A model generated the notes under the pieces. That model had not been told where the DNA came from. It worked only from the letters and a program-made list of their open reading frames with translations, and searched no databases. This document shows, piece by piece, positions 1 to 10,105 of a stretch of 64,000 nucleotides of DNA; the stretch's first letter is position 1; each line of letters begins with the position of its first letter. The position numbers were made by a program, and so were the translations under genes. Where the stretch lies: the NCBI GenBank assembly GCA_963971305.1, contig CAXARO010000252.1, positions 1-64,000 on the forward strand, read 5' to 3'. Source of the stretch: Arcuatula senhousia. Its lineage: Eukaryota; Mollusca; Bivalvia; Mytilida; Mytilidae.

Positions 1-54
1 TATGTACGGTGGTACATTTAGGACACTCATTTTTTTATTTTTATTTAAATTTAT

Positions 55-622
55 CTCGAGCGCACGACTTATTATCTCGAGTGCTCGACTTATTTTGTCG
101 TGCGCACGACTCATTATCTCGAGTGCTCGACTTATTATGTCGTGCTCTCGACTTAATATGTCGTGCTCTCGACTTAATATGTCGTGCTCTCGACTTAATA
201 TGTCGTGCTCTCGACTTAATATGTCGTGCGCACGACTTATTATCTCGAGTGCACGACTTATTATGTCGTGCGCGCGACTTATTATCTTGAGCGCACGACT
301 TATTATGCCGTGCTCTCGACTAATTATGTCGTGCGCACGACTTATTATCTCGAGCGCACGACTTATTATGTCGAGCGCACGACTAATTATGTCGAGCGCA
401 CGACTAATTATGTAGAGCACACGACTTATTATGTCTTGCTCTCGACTTATTATGTCGTGTGCACAACTTATTATGTCGTACGCACGACTTATTATCTCGA
501 GTGCACGACTTATTATGTCGAGCTCTCGACTTATTATGTCGTGTGCACGACTTATTATCTCGAGCGCACGACTTATTATGTCGAGCTCTCGACTTATTAT
601 GTCGTGCGCACGACTTAGTATC
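55..622. repeat. 21-bp palindrome-rich minisatellite, left copy
   Basis: About 27 tandem copies of a 21-bp unit with the core CGACTTATTATGTCGTGCGC. Units vary mainly in the GC-rich third (GTGCGC, GTGCTC, GAGCGC, GAGTGC). Neighbouring units meet as perfect palindromes such as GTCGTGCGCACGAC or CTCGAG, so single strands should fold into serial hairpins. Because 21 is divisible by 3, several frames stay open across the array; these are not genes. The array recurs inverted at 9599-10052. Confidence 0.9.
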
Positions 623-639
623 TTAATAACGCGGTCATT

Positions 640-1055
640 ACCAATCCAATCACCCCAATAAGGTTTTGAAGATATGACCATGTAGTCAATTTATATAAAA
701 AATTCTACTCTATAATTTTATCTTTAATTAATATTTTAGTTAGATAGTTGATTGCTTGATTTATAGCTTAATTTGTTGACTGATATCGAGTGTTTCTGGG
801 GCTTTTTATTATAGTGACCACCCTTCATCAGCAGCCTGTCACTTTAAATCTATATATGAATAATTATATTTCAGATGTATTGGGCTTGGCACCCTATGAT
901 CTTACTGTGCTGTGTAGAGCTTGTGTCAAGATCTATCTAACTCTTATCTAATTGATATATAAATGTTTATAATGGTGTCGATGAAATTTGATTTTCATTT
1001 TAAAATAGCAGAAGTAACCATTTCTTTCAAGTTTTTATATCTGCAGTAACCTAGT
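640..1055. other. Unpaired part of left arm, no gene seen
   Basis: AT-rich sequence between the minisatellite and the inner inverted segment. It has no visible inverted partner; the equivalent place on the right (about 9420-9595) holds different sequence. No ORF or RNA gene is recognised. Confidence 0.5.
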
Positions 1056-1984
1056 ATGGAAACGTATTTGGGTCTTGTATTTAAAATTCAGTTTTAAAAA
1101 TCGACTTATTTAACTCAGAAAATTGATTTAAATAATCTGATTTTTCATTAATGTATTTGTCATGTCGACATAAATTTGTATATTTGTTGTTTTCAATTCA
1201 ATGACTGAGAGTGATAATTAACATGACATATTTTATTTCAAAATAATTAAGATGAATTAAATTATCAACATGACTAAATGACATAAAAGTAATTGGAAAG
1301 AAAATGATACTTTTACATTTTGTCTTTCTTAACTAGAAATAATACAACAAGTCAACCATTGTTATATTGACTTGTCAAGATGTTTTTAGTATATTGATAT
1401 TCGTTGCTTAATTTTCAAAGTTCTAAATAATGATATGATTGAAAGGCGCGAAATCTTACACAAATATACAGTTATGGGCCACTTTTTAAACGTTCATTGA
1501 AACTCTTAAGAATTGCTTCATATATTGCTATTTAGGGCTTACATTGTATAATTAGGAGTTTCAATCTGGTAGTCCAGACTTCATTTTTTACCATTTTCTC
1601 TATATTTTCAACTAAATATTTTTAATATTTCAGTAGCCAAGCTCAAAATTTAGTATCCATGGGCGACTGGGCTACTGCCAACGTACATATAGCTCTTGAG
1701 GTTGCTTTTTTTCATTTTTTTTTAAGTTGCAACCAAAGAGTTGCCAGTTCAAAAATCCAAACGAAAAAATCAAACCCCAAGAGCTACGTTTTTGCAGCTA
1801 TCCCTGTATATGATTGTAAATTTAATATGTCACATTTGTATTTACTTTCGTTTTGTTACATAAAAGCTGATTTCATTTAGAAGTGTTTACCAAAGAAAAA
1901 AATTCCAAAAAAAAAGAATGCACCATTAAAGCACAAGGGCTTGTGTATAGTAAAAATATATAAATAAAGGTAATAACAAAACTA

Positions 1985-2200
1985 CCGAACTTGAATGATC
2001 AATCTCATAGTCCAGAGAAAATGACAAAAACGAATCAGTCATACCGGAGAACTGGTGGATCGCAATGGTCCTGACTTGGTACAGGCATTTCAAACGAAAT
2101 GGTGGGTTAAACCAGGTTTTATGGCGCCAAACCTCCCTCTTCCATTGCGATCTTAGGATCCGGTAATGACCATAGAACACAACATAGTTGTGAGACACAA
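1985..2200. repeat. Dispersed hairpin repeat (mussel-type), copy 1
   Basis: Contains the motif CCTGACTTGGTACAGGCAT followed by a GGTGGGTTAAAC core and AAACCTCCCTC. The core is flanked by inverted arms GATCGCAATGG (2058-2068) and CCATTGCGATC (2142-2152), with an outer TACCGGA/TCCGGTA pair (2042-2048, 2159-2165). A related segment lies at 17577-17632. From memory, this layout resembles a repeat common in Mytilus sequences; a database search was not possible. Confidence 0.6.
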
Positions 2201-2517
2201 TAGGGATATTGAGGTGATCATCTCAGTACAGCAGACTAGTCAAACGCTAATTAAAACAATTAACTATCATATCTTTTAACTATATATATATCTTTATTCT
2301 CTAAAAACCATTACATAGGTACAGAGAAACAAAAACACAAAAAAAACACAAAAAAATCAGAAAGTAATACAGGAAAAAAAAAAGAAAGAAAGAGGAGTAA
2401 TGTTATACATGTAGTTGTAAAACACTACAAATACTACAATAGTTATAATGTCTGTAATAATATAATACAATAACGGAGGTAAAGGAGGTACACATGTAAA
2501 TATATAATATGAAACGT

Positions 2518-5500
2518 TTACCCAAGAGATTCTATTTTCTTATTAATAATATTTATAAATTTGCACAGTTTAACGAGATCTGGTGGATGGTTACTATTCA
2601 TTAATTCATTAAGTTTTAGGATATTTGGGTGTGCATAAAAAATGTGTTTGATATATATCTTTCTATCATCATTGAGTGCAGGACAGACGAGTAGGTAGTG
2701 GAATTCGTCTCCAATGTCTTGGTTTTGGCATAATGTGCAGTATCTATTCTCTCTAGGAATATTAAGCCATCTACCAGTCTCTATAGGAAGTTTGTGGTTC
2801 ATCGTACGGAACTTACATAGTGTGAAAGCATATTTATCATTAAGAATATTGAAGTAATTTTCAAACTCTATTTTGTCTTTATAAATTCTATAGTTTAGAG
2901 ATTTTGGAGATTCATGTACCTTAGAAAGCCAGTTTTGTTTAAATTGATCTAAAAGCGTTTGTTTAATATATGAACATAGCCATGAAATGCTCGTAAAAGA
3001 TTGTTCGGTCCATACATGTGATTTTCCACAATCATCTAAAATAGACTTAACATATTTGAGCCATGGTGTATTTGCAAAATTCTTGTGCGCTAGACGATAT
3101 AAAATGAATGGCAGTTTTTCTACTTTCCCAACTATAAGCTTTGCCCAATATTTGAGTATACGGAGCTTAATACAGATATCCAGAGGATGACGTCCTAGTT
3201 CACCATAGATCATATAATCTGGTGTAGACTTTTTAACACGCATAAGTAATTTACAAAATTTTATATGTACCCTTTCTATGACTGAATTATTTCCTATTCC
3301 CCAAACTTCGCAACCATATAATAAAATAGGCTGAACCATCTTGTCAAATAAGTCTAACTGACATTCTATGGAAAGATTGTGTAACCTTCCATTTCGTATG
3401 ATGTCATACATAGCACGCGTTGCTTTCTCTGTGTTATATTTTTTCGCTTTGACAAAACTGCCTGTTCTCGTAAAAAATACTCCAAGGTACATAAACTCAT
3501 TAACAACATCTATTTCATTTCTATTATATTTAAAGCTAAAATTATTTTGAGGTCTCCCCTTAGAAAAAATAACAATTTGGCTTTTATCAACATTGACTTT
3601 TAATTTCCACCTAGTACAATAGTCATGTAATGAATCTAGTTGATTTTGGAGATCAATTGCAGATTCAGACAGAAGCACAGTGTCATCTGCATATAATATA
3701 AGAAAGAGCTTAATAAAATTATCAAGTTCTGATTCTATATCGTTTGAAATACTTTGTAAACCACAAATGTTTCTATCTATCATAAAAGATTCTAAATCAT
3801 TTACATACAAGGAAAATAATAAAGGGGAAAGGTTTTCCCCTTGTCTGACTCCAATGTTACAAGGAAAAAAGTTGGAATACTCATTACCATTGAATATTCT
3901 TGACTTTATATTACTATACATATTAACAATAACATTATACATTTTCCCATCAATTGAAGTGTCTAGTAATTTAGCCCATAGACCTGGACGCCAAACTGTA
4001 TCAAAAGCCTTAGCAAAATCAATAAACGCGCAAAATAGTTTTTTCTTTTTCTGTCTAAGTAATTCAAAAAGTAAATGTAATGAAAAAATACTGTCAATAG
4101 TAGAGTAGCCATGTCGGAAGCCAAATTGATTTTCATTTAGCAAAGAAAAATCTTCTAAAAAAGATGATAACCTTGCATTAAGAATAGATGTAAAAAGTTT
4201 ACCCATACAGCTAAGAATAGTAATAGGTCTATAATTTTTTGGATCGGATTTATCTCCTTTGTTTTTATAAAAAGGTAGTATGTTTCCTTCTAACCAAATT
4301 TCAGGCACAAGTCCTGAATCAAAAACAATATTGAATACTTTAACATAAATTGGCATTAATAAATGACTAGTATTTTTTATATATTCATTCAGAATAAGAT
4401 CGTCGCCACTTGATTTACCATTTTTTAACTTCTTAATACACTTAAGAATTTCATCTTCAGTGATCTCTTCATTAATAATTTCATTAGAAGAGTTGTTAAC
4501 ATTCTCGTGTATATAAGTTTCATGTTCTGTCTCCTCATCATTGCTATTTAGGTCTTTGAAAAAGTTAAATAAGGAATCAAGCGTGACATCTGCAGAGCCT
4601 TTAGGACGTTTTGGCTTAAACAAATTCCAAAACTCTTTAATATTACTTTTTCTAAGAGATTTAATCTTCTTTCTCATTTGCCGCCTATGCTCAGCTATAG
4701 CTTTATTCATTTCGGACTTGTAAGCCCTTTCCTTTGATTTTAAATCATTTTTATTTTCAATATTTTTGTTATTTTTGTGACGTCTTTTAGCTTTTCTATA
4801 ACTTTTTCGTTTTACCCAGCATTCTTTTGTAAACCAGGGCTTATTCTCTTTTTTATCTCTGGCTGAATCAGAAAATTTCCTAGGATAGTATACACCAAAT
4901 ACCCTTTCTGCTGGTCCAAGAAGAATATTATTTATATCTTGAACAATATCATTTACATTCTGTTGAGTCAGATTCTCTTTATCGATTTGGACAAGATTCT
5001 GAAGAACGCCATTCACTATAAACGGGTCAATATTTTCTATATATTCATTAACTTGTTCATTGTTCCATTTCTTGATCTTTCTATCACCACTCTCACCATG
5101 ACTACGTTCTGTATTATAGTCACCACTGAGAACTCGAGATCTCAAGACCAGAGAGACAGGACAATGAACATCGGATAACAACGATGAGAAGTCATGAACA
5201 TTAAAAGATTCAATCAAAGGCAACATATCAACAGAACATATACAATAATCTACTACACTAGATTCTCTACATGTATATTTTCCTGAAAAATCACCATTCG
5301 TTCTACCATTTAAAATAAACAAGTTATGGTTTTTACAAAATTCTAGCAATTGATTCCCATAATTATTTTTAACATGGTCCATACTATTTCTTGAATATAA
5401 CATATCATAATCAGGTAACATATTTGTATAATCTACTGCATTGTCAAAAGGACAATGATTATCATCTTTTATATAAATAAAGTCTTTATCTATCCCAGTT

Positions 5501-6015
5501 CTGCTATTAAAGTCTCCATTTAAAATGACATGTGTATAATTTTGTGAAAAATTTAAGTATTCTTGTTCTATTTCAAAGAACGGATCATCAGACTTGTATC
5601 TAGAACCTTCAGGAGGAATGTAGATATTTCCAATGATAATGTCACCAGTAGATTTTACCAATGATTTTGAAATCTTAAACCAGGAAACGAGTTTACTATT
5701 TGTTTCAATGTATTCTACATATTTTTCATACTCTACTCTGAAGCCAAATGCTATCCCACCAGATTTCACTCTACTAACCTTTTTTCTATTTTTAAAAGTA
5801 AATTTAAAATTTGGTAAATTTATCTGATCTAAATCATCAGTTTTAGATTCAACAATATTAATAAAATCAAAGTTGTTAACAAAATCTACAAATTCTGGAT
5901 AATTAGCTTTTTTTAGCAAACCACCACAATTAATAGTTAATAATTTTAAATTACAATTTTTAAAGTCACTGTTATTAGTATCACTAGTATCACTTTGATG
6001 TTCTCCTGGGGTCCC
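2518..6015 (-). CDS. LINE ORF2: AP endonuclease and reverse transcriptase
   Basis: The frame is open from the codon after the TAG at 6018-6016 to the stop at 2518, about 1165 codons, with no ATG before the endonuclease core. Counting from a TTG at 5919, the endonuclease shows ESK near residue 24, GDFN at 135-138 and a SDxH motif at 249-252; the TINCGG strand that normally starts this domain lies upstream of the TTG, so the true product starts earlier. Reverse transcriptase follows, with FIDFAKAFD (catalytic Asp about 635) and YADD at 743-746. Near the C-terminus a C-x2-C-x9-H-x4-C motif is a putative nucleic-acid-binding finger. The protein nicks target DNA and copies the LINE RNA there. The first internal ATG is about residue 167 and would lose half the endonuclease. 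Confidence 0.9.
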   Translation of the reverse strand, partial: GTPGEHQSDTSDTNNSDFKNCNLKLLTINCGGLLKKANYPEFVDFVNNFDFINIVESKTDDLDQINLPNFKFTFKNRKKVSRVKSGGIAFGFRVEYEKYVEYIETNSKLVSWFKISKSLVKSTGDIIIGNIYIPPEGSRYKSDDPFFEIEQEYLNFSQNYTHVILNGDFNSRTGIDKDFIYIKDDNHCPFDNAVDYTNMLPDYDMLYSRNSMDHVKNNYGNQLLEFCKNHNLFILNGRTNGDFSGKYTCRESSVVDYCICSVDMLPLIESFNVHDFSSLLSDVHCPVSLVLRSRVLSGDYNTERSHGESGDRKIKKWNNEQVNEYIENIDPFIVNGVLQNLVQIDKENLTQQNVNDIVQDINNILLGPAERVFGVYYPRKFSDSARDKKENKPWFTKECWVKRKSYRKAKRRHKNNKNIENKNDLKSKERAYKSEMNKAIAEHRRQMRKKIKSLRKSNIKEFWNLFKPKRPKGSADVTLDSLFNFFKDLNSNDEETEHETYIHENVNNSSNEIINEEITEDEILKCIKKLKNGKSSGDDLILNEYIKNTSHLLMPIYVKVFNIVFDSGLVPEIWLEGNILPFYKNKGDKSDPKNYRPITILSCMGKLFTSILNARLSSFLEDFSLLNENQFGFRHGYSTIDSIFSLHLLFELLRQKKKKLFCAFIDFAKAFDTVWRPGLWAKLLDTSIDGKMYNVIVNMYSNIKSRIFNGNEYSNFFPCNIGVRQGENLSPLLFSLYVNDLESFMIDRNICGLQSISNDIESELDNFIKLFLILYADDTVLLSESAIDLQNQLDSLHDYCTRWKLKVNVDKSQIVIFSKGRPQNNFSFKYNRNEIDVVNEFMYLGVFFTRTGSFVKAKKYNTEKATRAMYDIIRNGRLHNLSIECQLDLFDKMVQPILLYGCEVWGIGNNSVIERVHIKFCKLLMRVKKSTPDYMIYGELGRHPLDICIKLRILKYWAKLIVGKVEKLPFILYRLAHKNFANTPWLKYVKSILDDCGKSHVWTEQSFTSISWLCSYIKQTLLDQFKQNWLSKVHESPKSLNYRIYKDKIEFENYFNILNDKYAFTLCKFRTMNHKLPIETGRWLNIPRENRYCTLCQNQDIGDEFHYLLVCPALNDDRKIYIKHIFYAHPNILKLNELMNSNHPPDLVKLCKFINIINKKIESLG

Positions 6016-6018
6016 CTA
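6016..6018 (-). promoter_or_regulatory. Single in-frame TAG between LINE ORF1 and ORF2
   Basis: Minus-strand reading is AGA AAA TAC TAG GGG ACC CCA GGA, with ORF1 before and ORF2 after in the same frame. No ATG follows for 32 codons plus the start of the endonuclease. The TAG is followed by G and by a GC-rich inverted run (CTAGGGGACCCCAG) that could form a short hairpin. ORF2 would need stop readthrough, a non-AUG start or reinitiation; alternatively the TAG is a point mutation in a fused ORF. Confidence 0.7.
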
Positions 6019-7104
6019 GTATTTTCTTGGTGTCGAAGAGGTCCTTCGTCTTTTATAACCTGGACGTTGTTCCGGTGTAGATCGAGAAGCATCACTGTAG
6101 GTGTGTCTTGGTCTTGTGAAAGTACTTAAGTCTTGTGTGTCATCTTCTTGAGGGCAATCATTATAAACTTCCCCATCAACGTAAAGTACATCTCTGACAA
6201 GTTTCACCTTACATCCTTGATTCCTTTTCTCTCTCATGATAGGGTAGAGGCTTCGTCGTGCTTGTTCAATCGGTTCTGGGAATTGACGGTTAATTCCAAA
6301 GTGTGTTCCCTTTAGTCTGTGGGCGTTCGATAGTACCGCCTCCAGGTCTTTCATGAATATAAATCGAGCTATAATCGGTCTCGGTCTTCCTTTATTTCCG
6401 CGGAAAGGTTTTGTACTGCTCCCAAAACGGTGAACATTACCAAGTTCAACCTGGTAGTTTATGCGCAGTTCGTGTTTGATGAATGAGCGGATAATAAATT
6501 CAGTGTCTTCATCATGATGCTCCCTGTGCCCGGTAAATATAAGATTGTACTTCATCGACCTACATTGTAGGTCAAGCACTGTGTTTTTTAGCTCTTCGTT
6601 CTGCTCCTTTGTATCATTTAGCGCCGCTCTCATTTCTTGTCGCATCTCTGCAGCACGATCATCTAACTCGTTCATCATCGTTGAAATGTTTCCTTTCGTT
6701 TGTCTCATATCTCTACCAAAGTCTTCTTGTTTTTCTTTTAATTCGTCAAAAACATTACTTATGCCTTGTAAGTCATTGCTTTGAGAGTTTAACATTCCTT
6801 TGATGTCTTTAATTTCTCTGTTTATTGCTGAACCGTTTGTTTTAATCATTTGTATTTCATGGTCTCTACTCGTGTTCGTAGCTTTCAGGTTTTCGACCGC
6901 CGATTCAACCTCTGTTACTCTCGTTTTCATTTGATTAAAGTTCTTTATAAGATTATTCATTGTTTCTCCTATCTTGTCTATTTTTGTAACGCTTGTCTCT
7001 ATTACGTCTAGTCTATCATTAATTCTCACCATCAATTCGTACAGAGTTTCTACAGTTATTTCCTTTGAACCCTCACTATTGACACTATTGTTGCTTGTAT
7101 CCAT
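6016..7104 (-). CDS. LINE ORF1: coiled-coil RNA-binding protein
   Basis: 362 residues from an ATG at 7104. Residues about 20-180 are rich in heptad-like Leu/Ile/Met patterns typical of a long coiled coil. About 185-265 (starting near YNLIFTGHRE) fits an RRM-like fold, followed by a basic C-terminal domain around RSLYPIMREKR and a short Arg/Ser-rich tail. This layout matches L1-type ORF1p proteins, which form trimers and coat LINE RNA as chaperones; the assignment rests on layout, not a search. The stop is the TAG shared with the ORF2 frame. Confidence 0.8.
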   Translation of the reverse strand: MDTSNNSVNSEGSKEITVETLYELMVRINDRLDVIETSVTKIDKIGETMNNLIKNFNQMKTRVTEVESAVENLKATNTSRDHEIQMIKTNGSAINREIKDIKGMLNSQSNDLQGISNVFDELKEKQEDFGRDMRQTKGNISTMMNELDDRAAEMRQEMRAALNDTKEQNEELKNTVLDLQCRSMKYNLIFTGHREHHDEDTEFIIRSFIKHELRINYQVELGNVHRFGSSTKPFRGNKGRPRPIIARFIFMKDLEAVLSNAHRLKGTHFGINRQFPEPIEQARRSLYPIMREKRNQGCKVKLVRDVLYVDGEVYNDCPQEDDTQDLSTFTRPRHTYSDASRSTPEQRPGYKRRRTSSTPRKY

Positions 7105-7417
7105 TTTGCCCGCTCCTGTAGACCCTCACTCTATTCGGACGTGAGTTCTTTTCATTCGAATAATCTTCGGGTATAAATAAACATTTAAATTTGTCTCTGG
7201 ATTTATCGTATGAATATGAGTCTATATAAAAGTTGCCAAGTAAAATTTATTATAAACGAGCAGTGAACTTCTAGAAAAGGTGTGCGGAAAATAGCATAAA
7301 GTCACTAGTATCGCAATGCATGGTCAGGGAATAACTTCATCAAACAATAAATAGATATAGATGACTTATCTGCAAGCGATTGTACCTCCGTGTACCTCCA
7401 TGTACATTCGGAACTTC
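7105..7417. other. LINE 5' leader and flank, no gene seen
   Basis: About 310 bases upstream of LINE ORF1 on the minus strand. The first hundred or so probably belong to the LINE leader; the rest merges into arm-internal AT-rich DNA. No further ORF or RNA gene is recognised. Confidence 0.4.
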
Positions 7418-7793
7418 TTAAAGAAAATGTATTATAGATTAAGAAAATAATATTCCCACCAATATCATGCAATGTGAATCAATTTAAATCAATTTGAATA
7501 AGTAGAAACATATATGACCTTTAATCACGGGGGCTTGTGTATAGTATAAAATATATACCCCCTCTATCGCTTTTTACATGAAAAGGGATAGGGGGTACTG
7601 TATTTATAATTTATAATATATAAATATATAAACAGGGCTATAAGAAAATACGTCTCATACGATCACTAAAAAAATCTTTCTTCGTGATTAAAGGTCATAT
7701 ATGTTTCTACTTATTCAAATTGATTTAAATTGATTCACATTGCATGATATTGGTGGGAATATTATTTTCTTAATCTATAATACATTTTCTTTA
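7418..7793. repeat. Palindromic MITE-like hairpin repeat
   Basis: Arms of about 110 bases, 7418-7528 and 7683-7793, are nearly perfect reverse complements (for example GGTCATATATGTTTCTAC on the right against its inverse on the left). The loop of about 150 bases contains a second small palindrome, CCCCCTCTATC near 7558 against GATAGGGGG near 7590. No coding capacity. The form is that of a miniature inverted-repeat element or a cruciform-prone insertion. Confidence 0.75.
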
Positions 7794-8000
7794 AATTTGC
7801 AAATTATGTTTCTGTTTAAGGTAAAAACCTGCTGTCTGTTGCAAGAAATTAAAAGCCGGCCAGATGTTTTTTTTTAATTTCATCTTAAATAAATTTCGTC
7901 TGCTGTGTGGCCTCCTGTGCTATTTGCTGAACTAAGATGAATTAGACCACTAAAACTCACCCATATACATGATATACAAAAAAAATAAATTGAATATTGG
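7794..8000. other. Spacer inside foldback region
   Basis: AT-rich sequence between the hairpin repeat and the dispersed repeat at 8001. Nothing recognisable beyond short homopolymers. Confidence 0.4.
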
Positions 8001-8232
8001 CAACGCGACGGGTGTCCTATAGCAAGCAGGAACTGCTTACTCTTCCGGAGCACCTTAGTTCACTCTTGTTTTGACTTGAGTTTGCGTTGTTGATTGATAT
8101 TCAGTTATTTTGTGTTTCCATGTTTTACATGTTGTCTGTTTTTGTCCCGTTCTTGTTGGGGCTTACTGATTTTGTCTCTGCCCTTTCGGACTTTTGACTT
8201 TCGGATACCCCATTGGTACCTCTGCTTCATAC
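8001..8232 (+). repeat. Short dispersed repeat family, copy A
   Basis: Starts with CGACGGGTGTCC, then CTTACTCTTCCGGAGCACC, then a T-rich body ending in CCCTTTCGGACTTTTGAC and TTGGTACCTCTGCTTC. The same order of blocks recurs at 11615-11840 (same orientation) and inverted at 12140-12345, 12400-12560 and 63795-64000. About 230 bp long and non-coding; SINE- or MITE-like, type not settled. Confidence 0.75.
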
Positions 8233-8507
8233 AAAAAATTTAAACATTTGTTTGAAAGAACAAGTTCATTTGATTAAAAAAATACGTTTCAGTTAAGTCT
8301 GTTATCGAAAACTGTTCAAGGGAGTCTGCACGTATGCAACAGTTTTTCACATGATTTTCACCATTAGTCAATATACGGTTTACATATGACTATCTTCTTC
8401 CTGTTTTTAGTGTACATGCATGTGTATATAACGTAACAGTGTAATGCCTGGGTTAGAATGTACTCATGTCAAAGGTCTAGAGGAGGAAAAATGACATCAA
8501 ACATTAA

Positions 8508-10105
8508 ACAAATGTGACATATTTAATTTACAAGCATATACAGGGATACCTGCAAAAACGTAGCTCTTGAGGTTTGCTTTTTTTCATTTGGATTTTTAAC
8601 TTCCAACTCTTTGGTTGCAACTGAAAAAATCCAAATGAAAAAAAGCAATCTCAAGAGCTACATGTACGTTGGCAGTAACCCAGTCGCCCATGGCATCTTT
8701 TTAAATTTTGAGCTAGGCTACTGAAATATTAAAAATACTTAAAAATATAGAGGAAATTATAAACAAATGAAGTCTGGGCTACACATACCGGATTAAAATT
8801 CCTAATTATACAATTTAAGCTATGAATAGTACTGTATTAAGCCATTCTTAAGAGTTTCGATGAACGTTTAAAAAAGTGCCCATAACTGGATATGTGTTTT
8901 AAATCATAAATGTTAATTGTCATTGCCTGCAAAGGTCCTTGATTGGCTGAAATAAAATAATGTCTAATGTCTAAAATGTCTAATGTGTGTAAGATTTCAC
9001 ACCTTTCAATCATATCATGTTAAATATTTAGAATTTTGAAAATAATGCAAATAAGAGGTCATACCGAATATCAATATACTAAAAACATCTTGACAAGTCA
9101 ATATAACAATGGTTGACCTGTTGTATTATTTCTAGTTTAGAAAGACTTAATGTAAAGGTATTATTTTCTTTCCAATTACTTTTATGTCATTTAGTCATGT
9201 TGATAATTTAATTCATCTTAATTATTTTGAAATAAAATATGTCATGTTAATTATCACTCTCAGTCATTGAATTGAAAACAACAAATATACAAATTTATGT
9301 CGACATGACCAATACATTAATGAAAAATCAGATTATTTATATCGATTTGCTGAGTTAAATAAGTCGATTTTTAAAACTGAATTTTAAATACAAGACCCAA
9401 ATACGTTTCCATAACCTAGCTATTATAGGTTTTCCCGTAAATAATAGCTTTGCTTCTTCATCTTGTGATAGTTTAGCCCAATGTTTTAATAGTGACCTCC
9501 AATATTGAAAATTGAATATTTAATTGAGCAAAACAGAAAATGAGGAAAATATCTGAGGCTGACCGGTGCAATGATGGGATTTTGTGATTTTTGTTATAGT
9601 GCGCACGAGATAATATGTCGAAAGCACATGATGGTAAGTCGTGCGCACGAGATAATATGTCGAGAGCACAAGATAATATGTCGAGAGCACGACATAATAA
9701 GTCATTCGCACAACATAATAAGTCGTGCAAACGACATAATAAGTCGAGAACACGACATACTAAGTCGTGCACTCGAGATAATAAGTCGTGCGCACGACAT
9801 ATGAAGTCGAGAGCACGACATTATAAGTCGTGCACTCGAGATAATAAGTCGTGCGCACGACATGTTAAGTCGAGAGCACGACATATTAAGTCGTGCGCAC
9901 GAGATAATAAGTCGTGCGCACGACATAATAAGTCGTGCACTCGAGATAATAAGTCGTGCGCACGACATATTAAGTCGAGAGCACGACATAATAAGTCGTG
10001 CGCTCGAGATAATAAGTCGTGTGCACGACATAATAAGTCGTGCGCTTGAGATAAATTTTAATAAAAATTTAAAAAAATGAGTGTCCTAAATGTACCACCG
10101 TCGTT
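8508..10105 (-). repeat. Right inverted arm
   Basis: Reverse complement of the left arm: inner segment 8508-9415 against 1056-1842, minisatellite 9599-10052, and terminal segment 10053-10105. It carries about 60 extra bases around 8905-8985 with a short repeated TAATGTCTAA motif not seen on the left. The 9420-9595 stretch does not match the left arm. Bases 8568-8668 form the same small hairpin seen in the left arm. Confidence 0.7.
9599..10052. repeat. 21-bp palindrome-rich minisatellite, right copy
   Basis: About 21 units in the opposite orientation to 55-622 (core GACATAATAAGTCGTGCGC). The copy number differs from the left arm, so each array has changed length since the arms formed. Open frames on both strands are repeat artefacts. 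Confidence 0.9.

Larger units (their letters stand above)
6..1842 (+). repeat. Left inverted arm
   Basis: Bases 6-55 (terminal segment), 55-622 (minisatellite) and about 1056-1842 match the right arm in reverse complement; about 640-1055 has no visible partner. The inner part includes the stretch around 1630-1700, whose inverse lies at about 8660-8725, and ends near TATGTCACATTTGTA, whose inverse begins near 8508. Within the arm, 1692-1795 is itself a small imperfect hairpin built on AGCTCTTGAGG and its inverse. No gene is seen; the open frames here are by-products of the repeat. Confidence 0.7.
2265..7200 (-). mobile_element. Non-LTR retrotransposon (LINE), two ORFs, near complete
   Basis: On the minus strand an ORF1 (7104-6016) is followed in the same frame by an ORF2 (6015-2518) with endonuclease, reverse transcriptase and a C-terminal Cys-His motif. 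The 3' region (2517-2265) is AT-rich and its minus strand ends near AATAAAGATATATATATAG, a plausible A/T-rich LINE tail. Upstream of ORF1 about 100 bases look like a 5' leader; the exact 5' end is not clear. Both ORFs are free of frameshifts, suggesting a young or recently active copy. The clade is not assigned; endonuclease plus Cys-His tail would fit an L1-, L2- or CR1-like lineage. Confidence 0.85.
6..10105. mobile_element. Foldback-like element with long inverted arms around a LINE
   Basis: The sequence starting at base 6 (ACGGTGGTACATTTAGG) returns as its reverse complement ending near 10105. Inward from each end both arms hold an inverted minisatellite and then a second long inverted segment (about 1056-1842 against 8508-9415). 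Long inverted repeats that contain short tandem repeats are the hallmark of Drosophila foldback (FB) and Galileo elements, so the architecture is similar; homology to them is not claimed. No transposase was seen between the arms, only a LINE and small repeats, so it is either a non-autonomous element that gained a LINE or an inverted duplication. The left end is at the window edge, so a target-site duplication cannot be judged. Confidence 0.6.

Noticed and set aside
1..5. Target-site duplication of the foldback structure
   Set aside because: The left end is at the window edge and the five bases there do not match the sequence after 10105; not decidable.
2..661. Several overlapping open frames of 76-137 codons
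   Set aside because: They are translations of the 21-bp tandem repeat, which stays open because 21 is a multiple of 3; the peptides are simple repeats of seven residues.
9473..10080. Open frames on both strands
   Set aside because: Same cause as on the left: inverted copy of the 21-bp minisatellite.
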